DNA from: Aplectana chamaeleonis
Taxonomy: Eukaryota; Nematoda; Chromadorea; Rhabditida; Cosmocercidae
Direction: 5' to 3'
NCBI GenBank assembly: GCA_029168955.1
Contig: JAPDOI010000703.1
Coordinates: 70,001 to 134,000, forward strand
DNA: 64,000 nt
Shown here piece by piece: positions 58,931 through 64,000 of the stretch (position 1 is the first letter of the stretch; every line of letters starts with the position of its first letter). The translations under genes were made by a program, and so were the position numbers. Under the pieces are notes generated by a model. The model was not told the origin of the DNA and made no database searches. It worked only from the letters and a program-made list of their open reading frames with translations.

Positions 58931-59179
58931 TTCTGGGTTCGAGGGTTCGCCCTTGGGTCGATCATCTGTTACGTCCGTTCACCAAAAGGGAAACAAAGCA
59001 ATTGATTACAAGTGATTTCGAACATCCCCGCTCTGAAACATATTGAAATTTGATCCCGAAACAGCGGTATGTGTCCAAGCCTTTTTTGTAAGTGTTAATG
59101 AGCGCTCATATGACATCGCATGTGAATCAACACCTGAAGACGCTTGCAGGACTCATGAGTCATACATGGTTGATTAAGA

Positions 59180-59185
59180 TTTATT
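59180..59185 (-). other. Poly(A) signal of serpin 3
   Basis: AATAAA on the minus strand about 28 bases after the serpin 3 stop codon. The aligned site in serpin 2 (46327-46332) reads TATAAA, and the surrounding 3' sequence is clearly homologous between the two genes. Confidence 0.6.
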
Positions 59186-59212
59186 AATCTGCTTCAGTGT
59201 TACAGCAGAGAC

Positions 59213-59656
59213 TCAGTATTCATTTTCTTCGATGATTCTTCCCACATATTGCCCCATAAACAGTGGAGCCTTGTCCTTGGTTAAAATAAAGAGGAATGGA
59301 TGATTAGCCACAAAATCCACAGGCTTCTCTCTAGGTCCTTCTTCGGCCTCGAGTTCGGAATCAGTTGCTGCAGCTGCCATGGTACCATCTTCATCCACCT
59401 GTTCAATGCAGAACTTTATTCGGGTTTCTTAACAACAGTATGTGGTTCCGCAAATCCGAATTAGCGATTTTCAAATGAGGGTAAGGGTGATTACCTGTAG
59501 CATAGCCTTGTGTAACGCTTCAGAAACTCTCAGAGGAAACGCTTGAGAAATTCCCGACAGATCGAAGTCGTGACTGAACATGTGTGAAACGCCCAAGGTG
59601 ATAAGTGCCTCCTTGAGTTTGAAGTCCGACTCAATCTTCATCTTAGGAATTGAAAC
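59213..59656 (-). CDS. Serpin 3, last two coding exons (5' part outside window)
   Basis: These are the C-terminal exons of a third serpin, 59656-59495 (162 nt, identical in length to the serpin 2 exon) and 59398-59213, joined across a 96 bp intron. The first exon encodes VSIPKMKIESDF and VSEALHKAML, nearly identical to serpin 2. The second has the inhibitory hinge DEDGTMAAAAT, then a markedly acidic loop TDSELEAEEGPREKP, then FVANHPFLFIL and FMGQYV. By the usual count from the P15 glycine, the nominal P1 is glutamate. The protein continues for GRIIEENEY after the point where serpin 2 stops. AATAAA lies at 59180-59185, about 28 bases after the stop. The upstream exons should lie beyond base 64000, because the matching intron in serpin 2 is 5.6 kb. 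The gene is 2.9 kb upstream of serpin 2 and points the same way. Confidence 0.88.
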
Positions 59657-59659
59657 CTG

Positions 59660-60587
59660 CATTGGAGTAGAAGTATGGTTAAAATTCAGAAATAAATTTA
59701 GGCGGGTAAAGAAATAAAGTAGTCATCTCTCTTACACTACAGTAATACCGCAGCATTTTGAGGTTGCTCGTGGGGCACCATGACTAAAAAACCTTCTGCA
59801 CCCGTGAGTTTTCACAGTTACTCATCGCTCTCACCATTGAATATACACAGCACCTATACAAAAGTACCTAATATCTAGTCAAATGCGAGTGTCACTGCAT
59901 TATGCGCAACTTTCAGCTGAGCTGACGACCACGAAACAGTATCGGGAGCGCATTCCTGTCCGCGGATGTGTTGTTAAAAAAGTTGAAAAGTTCTCAGCTC
60001 AAAATGTAAGGCCTGTCCCGCTTATACGAATGCGGGCGCAGCAGGCACAGGAGCCGTCGGTCGTGGCAAATTATAACAGTGATAAAGAGATTTCAAAATG
60101 GTGAACCTGGCGTCGTATTCGCCAACGAACCGACCAGGGAAATCGAAGGGAAGCGGAAGGGATGATACCGTGCGCGGCTAAGGAACATATCAACCCGTCT
60201 CCACCATTTAAACGGAAATGCAAACTGTGTTACGTATCGATATCACTGCGAAAAGATGAAAAATTCATCGCGAAGTGGCCATTCTTCAGCGAAGCGGTTC
60301 GAAAAATTTCGGCGGTCGCGAGAGAAGCCAAGCTGACGAGGGGTGGCCGTGGAGCGCGTATTTTGTACTGAAATTTTACCTCATCTTACCTTCGACATTC
60401 CGGCGGGTTTATGGCGAATAGACTCCTGACTAGCCGTACTTCGTTAGGCTCACATAGAGGGAGGATGGTTATACATGGCTTTTCACATGAAATAATTATC
60501 GCAGCGTTCAAAATAATTGCTAACGGTTCATACGAGGAAGACGGGGGAGGGGCCTCTGTACTATGAATAGAGCGGTGGTGTTCACTA
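59660..60587. other. Serpin 3 intron, homologous to the serpin 2 intron
   Basis: 59740-59830 and 59990-60110 align with 46880-46960 and 48376-48470. The hAT element of serpin 2 is missing here. No exon seen. Confidence 0.55.
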
Positions 60588-61745
60588 CTCAGAAAAATCA
60601 AAACAAGTTACTTGTAATATAAATGTAACTTACTTGAATGTCTCAAGTAACTTACATTTATATTACATGTAACATACATTTATATTACATGTAACTTACA
60701 TTTATGTTACACGTAAGTTACAGTTAAGTTACATGCAGTTTACATTTGAATTTTCACAATGGGTTGCCATCACGTGACGCAGATGACACGCGACGTAGAG
60801 GGCGCGTCCCAGGCCACATACTACGCCAAAAAATGCTGTGCAGGGCCTTCCCTGTTGGTATGGTTTCAAGCACCTCAAACTTGGGTAATTGAACGAACAG
60901 CAACGCCAGTCGCATGGTTGACCCCGCGAGTGCGTCGTACATCAGCCTTGGAAATATCTCCATGTCCGATTTGATTTACTTGCGACTTATATTGTGCCAT
61001 TTAAGTTACATGTAACATATCTGAGGCGCACTGCACGCGGAATCCTCTCAGAAATTGAAAATAATTCACTTGTAACATATCTGAACTGATGTAAGTTACT
61101 TGCGACTTATCTCAAGTCATTTAAGGTACATGTAACATATCTGAGGCGCACTGCACGCAGTATCCTCTCAGAAATTGAAAGTAATTTACTTTTAACAAAT
61201 CTAAGCTGATGTAAGTTACTTGCGACTTATCTCAAGTCATTTAAGTTACATGTAACATATCTGAGGCGCACTGCACGCAGTATCCTCTCAGAAATTGAAA
61301 ATAATTTACTTGTAACATATCTAAACTAATGTAAGTTACTTGCGACTTATCTCAAGTCATTTAAGTTACATGTAACATATCTGAGGCGCACTGCACGCAG
61401 TATCCTCTCAGAAATTGAAAATAATTTACTTGTAACAAATCTAAGCTGATGTAAGTTACTTGCGACTTATCTCAAGTCATTTAAGTTACGTTTAACATAT
61501 CTGAGGCGCACTGCACGCAGTATCCTCTCAGAAATTGAAAATAATTTACTTGTAACAAATCTAAGCTGATGTAAGTTACTTGCGACTTATCTCAAGTCAT
61601 TTATGTTACATGTAACATATCGGAGGCGCAGCGCACGCAGTATCCCACCGATATGTTACATGTTTCTTACATGACCTGCGATAAGTCGCAAGTAACTTAC
61701 ATCGGCTCAGATATGTTACAAGTAACTTGTTTTCATTTTTCTGAG
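60588..61745. mobile_element. TTACATGTAAC element, long copy with internal satellite
   Basis: Ends CTCAGAAAAATCAAAACAAG and the inverse CTTGTTTTCATTTTTCTGAG, with TA on each side. The core at 60760-60960 matches the copy at 9071-9657. The right part holds a 120-bp tandem array. The paralogous intron of serpin 2 has the empty site GTTCATTAGTC at 48767-48777. No coding capacity. Confidence 0.85.
60972..61660. repeat. 120-bp tandem array inside the TTACATGTAAC element
   Basis: CTGAGGCGCACTGCACGCAG starts at 61021, 61141, 61261, 61381 and 61501, with CGGAGGCGCAGCGCACGCAG at 61621: an exact 120-base period with only point changes. Each unit also carries AGTTACTTGCGACTTATCTC and TTTAAGTTACATGTAAC. 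Confidence 0.95.
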
Positions 61746-62260
61746 TAGTCCATTCATTTAAATGGCTGATTTCAATCATCCATTGCTATTGTTTTTCTAG
61801 GACTAGAGAATTGACAGAGGAAGCATACATTCAGAAAAAGATGCAGCACCTACCATGACAATCCATTCCACTGACAAACAGAAATAGCTGATACCACTAC
61901 TAGCAGAAAGAAGTAAGAGAAGACTTCTGGTAAAAATGTACAGTCATTGTGGTGTTCGTAAGTCTCCTTTTTGTTGATGGTTGCACTGTCGCGATTAACG
62001 ACGCGGTTACTATGAGGGCCCTAAGTCTAGTGAGAGCTATCGCTGACAGTCATCGAGTCGGCGTGTAGGGCGTCTGCAGTGTTCCATCGTACTTTTTATT
62101 GTTAAATAAGCGATTTTCGGAGGGTGTTTATACCAGTTTGTTGGTACTTGTTCCTTGGTGCCCCTACTTCTACTAGACCCAGCTGAAGTTTGAGTCTACA
62201 CAGAGAACGTTAGAGCAATATAGCATGCACAGCTATATACCTAAAAGTTCCCCCATATGT
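61746..62260. other. Serpin 3 intron, continuing homology to the serpin 2 intron
   Basis: Aligns in parts with 48774-49210. No exon or element of its own. Confidence 0.5.
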
Positions 62261-62267
62261 TGCATTG

Positions 62268-62728
62268 AAGGCATCGTTCGCGCTGGAAATCAATTTTGAT
62301 TTTTTAGGCTCAATTTCATGATTGAGCCCGGTGGACCACACTGGTAAACTTTTGCGCGTCAAAAACGTTGGGCAATGAGGTTGGAAGGCGTCAAAGATCA
62401 AGATCCGCCACCAATTCTCACCAGTCATCTAGCACTTTTTTCCAGAATGTTGGTGCGACCGTAAAACAACAGGAAAAATAGTTGCGGCACGAACTCCACA
62501 TGCAGGAAAACTCCGGAAATGACAGTGACGAGGCCTCCAGAAGCAGAAAAACTTCAGAAAGGATTTCGGCGCGAAATTCAAATTCGTATTTACAATGTGT
62601 TCCGATTGACTTTTCTTTACAAATGAAGGTTTTTCATGGGCCCCTTCGACATTTTCGTTCACTAGATAGGCCAAGCTACAGAAAAACATGAAAAAATAAT
62701 ATACGGTTTTCTGCGCGTACGATGCTTT
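62268..62728. mobile_element. AAGGCATCG-type MITE in the serpin 3 intron
   Basis: AAGGCATCGTTCGCGC at the left and GCGCGTACGATGCTTTTA at the right. Full-length homologue of 56617-57058. Confidence 0.7.
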
Positions 62729-62744
62729 TAAGGTGCTCAGACAA

Positions 62745-63105
62745 CAGGTGCGGACTGACCGCTGGCAATCAAGGCCTCTCCGGGCGGTCCGCAGGCAAGT
62801 TGCGGGCGGATCGCTGCTCATCGTGGCCTCGGCGGGCGGATCGCTGGCTATCAAAGCCGTTGCGTGCGGATCGCTGCGTTTTGGCGGGCGGATAGCGGCG
62901 CCTGGGAAACTTGATCACGCTAGCGGGCGGATCGCCGGCAAGCTCTAAAGCGGCGATCCGCCCGCAACCTGCCAGCGATCCGCCCGCAAGGGCTTTGATA
63001 GCCAGCGATCCGCCCGCTGAGCTATGAGATGCGGCGATCCGCCCGCAACTTGCCGGCGATCCGCCCGCCAGGGCTTTGATAGCCAGCGATCCGCCCGCTC
63101 CAATT
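62745..63105. repeat. GC-rich fold-back built from GCGGGCGGATCGC words
   Basis: About seven forward words (GGGCGGATCGC and variants) fill 62752-62945, and six inverted words (GCGATCCGCCCGC) fill 62950-63098. Linkers are inverted too: GGATCGCTGGCTATCAAAGC at the left returns as GCTTTGATAGCCAGCGATCC twice at the right. Arms are about 180 bases. It may be the core of a fold-back transposon; no TIR or target duplication was found. Confidence 0.8.
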
Positions 63106-63109
63106 GTAC

Positions 63110-63800
63110 ACGGTGAAACTGGTCAATCAATGATGAGTGGATTGGAGTTCATTTATTGATCCACTGCCACGCCATAAAGCCCCATCCGCCATCTCTACTT
63201 AAGTGTCATAGTTGTTTCACTTCTATATGTCGCTTTTTTCTCGATGTTGCTTAATTGTTGAGTGATCTTATAATGCTCACCTCGTATTTAGCTCATTAGA
63301 GTACGTGTTCTTTATTTCTCCCAGTTTATCGCGAGTATCCTAATTCTGGGAAGCAGTTGTCTTTGAGGAAAACATATGGTGTATGCTAGAAATGGAGAGA
63401 AAAACGCTTCGCTCAAAAGATGGCGGAATGACATCTACGCCGCGGCTATTCAAAGATATGATAGAAACCATACAATATCGTTAAATTCTTGACACAGATG
63501 GTGCTATGTACTCGTCCACGTTTTACAAGAGAAAGCTCAGGTCGCATCAGCGAAAACGACTTGTGTTGTCAGTACTTCTTGGGCAACTAGGGTGGTGGTC
63601 GTAATGTATTCCTATTACGAAAGGGACGGGCAGACGGGGGATGATCGGAGCGCATGAGTGGACGGACGGTGGAGAAGCGAAGCGAAGCGCGTGAATGGAA
63701 GAGTCACCGAGTTTTCCCCGCCTCTCCTGCGCTTGGAATAATTTACGGTCATCCACTGACGGCTCACTTGGCCTGCATTCAGTTTGTCGCTTTGAAATTA
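63110..63800. other. No feature seen
   Basis: Presumed serpin 3 intron. No exon with serpin content is present up to the window end. Confidence 0.5.
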
Positions 63801-63810
63801 TTCGACAAAT

Positions 63811-63936
63811 TATTCGAATATATTCGAGTCGATTTCATTCAAAACTGTTCAAAATTCGGACCTCGAAAAAAGAGGGCCATTCGAATATATTCGAAAATCG
63901 GACGTTAAAAAAAGGAGTCATTCGAATCTATTCGAT
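63811..63936. repeat. Three TTCGAATATATTCGA palindromes
   Basis: Palindromic 15-16 base words at 63813-63827, 63880-63895 and 63921-63935 (the last with one change), separated by GGAC/GGAG-containing linkers. Confidence 0.75.
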
Positions 63937-64000
63937 ATTCTGTCTTTTCTTCCAGGGCACAACTGTAGTAAACTGGTGTCAACCTTGTTTTTAGAGGAAG

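Noticed and set aside
60972..61660. CRISPR or promoter array reading of the 120-bp repeats
   Set aside because: The whole unit is conserved, without spacers, and it lies within clear TIRs.

Overview
The window looks like a nuclear contig from a parasitic nematode, most likely a strongylid close to the hookworms. Four things point there: short introns of 55-96 bp ending in TTTTCAG-type acceptors, serpin genes of the nematode SRP type, an RTE-type LINE tail with the METWAAP/ERKL.RRLLGY style common in hookworm genomes, and dense MITE content. The species is an inference from the sequence alone.

Genes. The only host genes I can support are three tandem serpin paralogues, all on the minus strand. 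Serpin 1 (exons from 4480 down to 978) has its N-terminal seven coding exons here and runs off the left edge. Serpin 2 (56313 to 46396) is complete, with nine coding exons and a predicted 364 aa protein. Serpin 3 (59656 to 59213) shows only its last two exons and runs off the right edge. Splice phases and exon lengths match almost to the base. Serpins 2 and 3 also share intron and 3' flank sequence, so they are recent duplicates. Their hinge (GTMAAAAT) is of the inhibitory type, but the reactive loops behind it differ.

Layout. 1-4.5 kb: serpin 1, with two TA-flanked MITEs in an intron. 5.4-6.5 kb: a TTTA microsatellite and a PIF/Harbinger-like MITE inserted into a copy of itself. 6.6-16.9 kb: a degenerate satellite (monomer about 86-90 bp) cut by several copies of one jockey/CR1-like LINE, some nested in others. 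18.8-25.2 kb: two more copies of that LINE, one sitting inside a hAT-type MITE. 25.3-32.2 kb: MITEs, palindromes and nested TA elements. 33.1-33.7 kb: a 60-bp tandem repeat with a 180-bp higher order. 34-46 kb: CR1-like LINE tails, a non-autonomous hAT, a long-TIR TA element and a head-to-head pair of mariner remnants. 46.4-56.3 kb: serpin 2, with transposons in its large introns. 59.2-64 kb: the 3' end of serpin 3 and its intron, which holds a TA-flanked element with a 120-bp satellite array and a GC-rich fold-back.

How it fits together. The window is a serpin cluster whose first intergenic gap has grown to about 42 kb of nested transposons, against 2.9 kb between serpins 2 and 3. The paralogous introns act as natural empty sites and show directly which elements inserted after the duplication. 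No tRNA, rRNA, CRISPR array or prokaryotic-style operon was seen.
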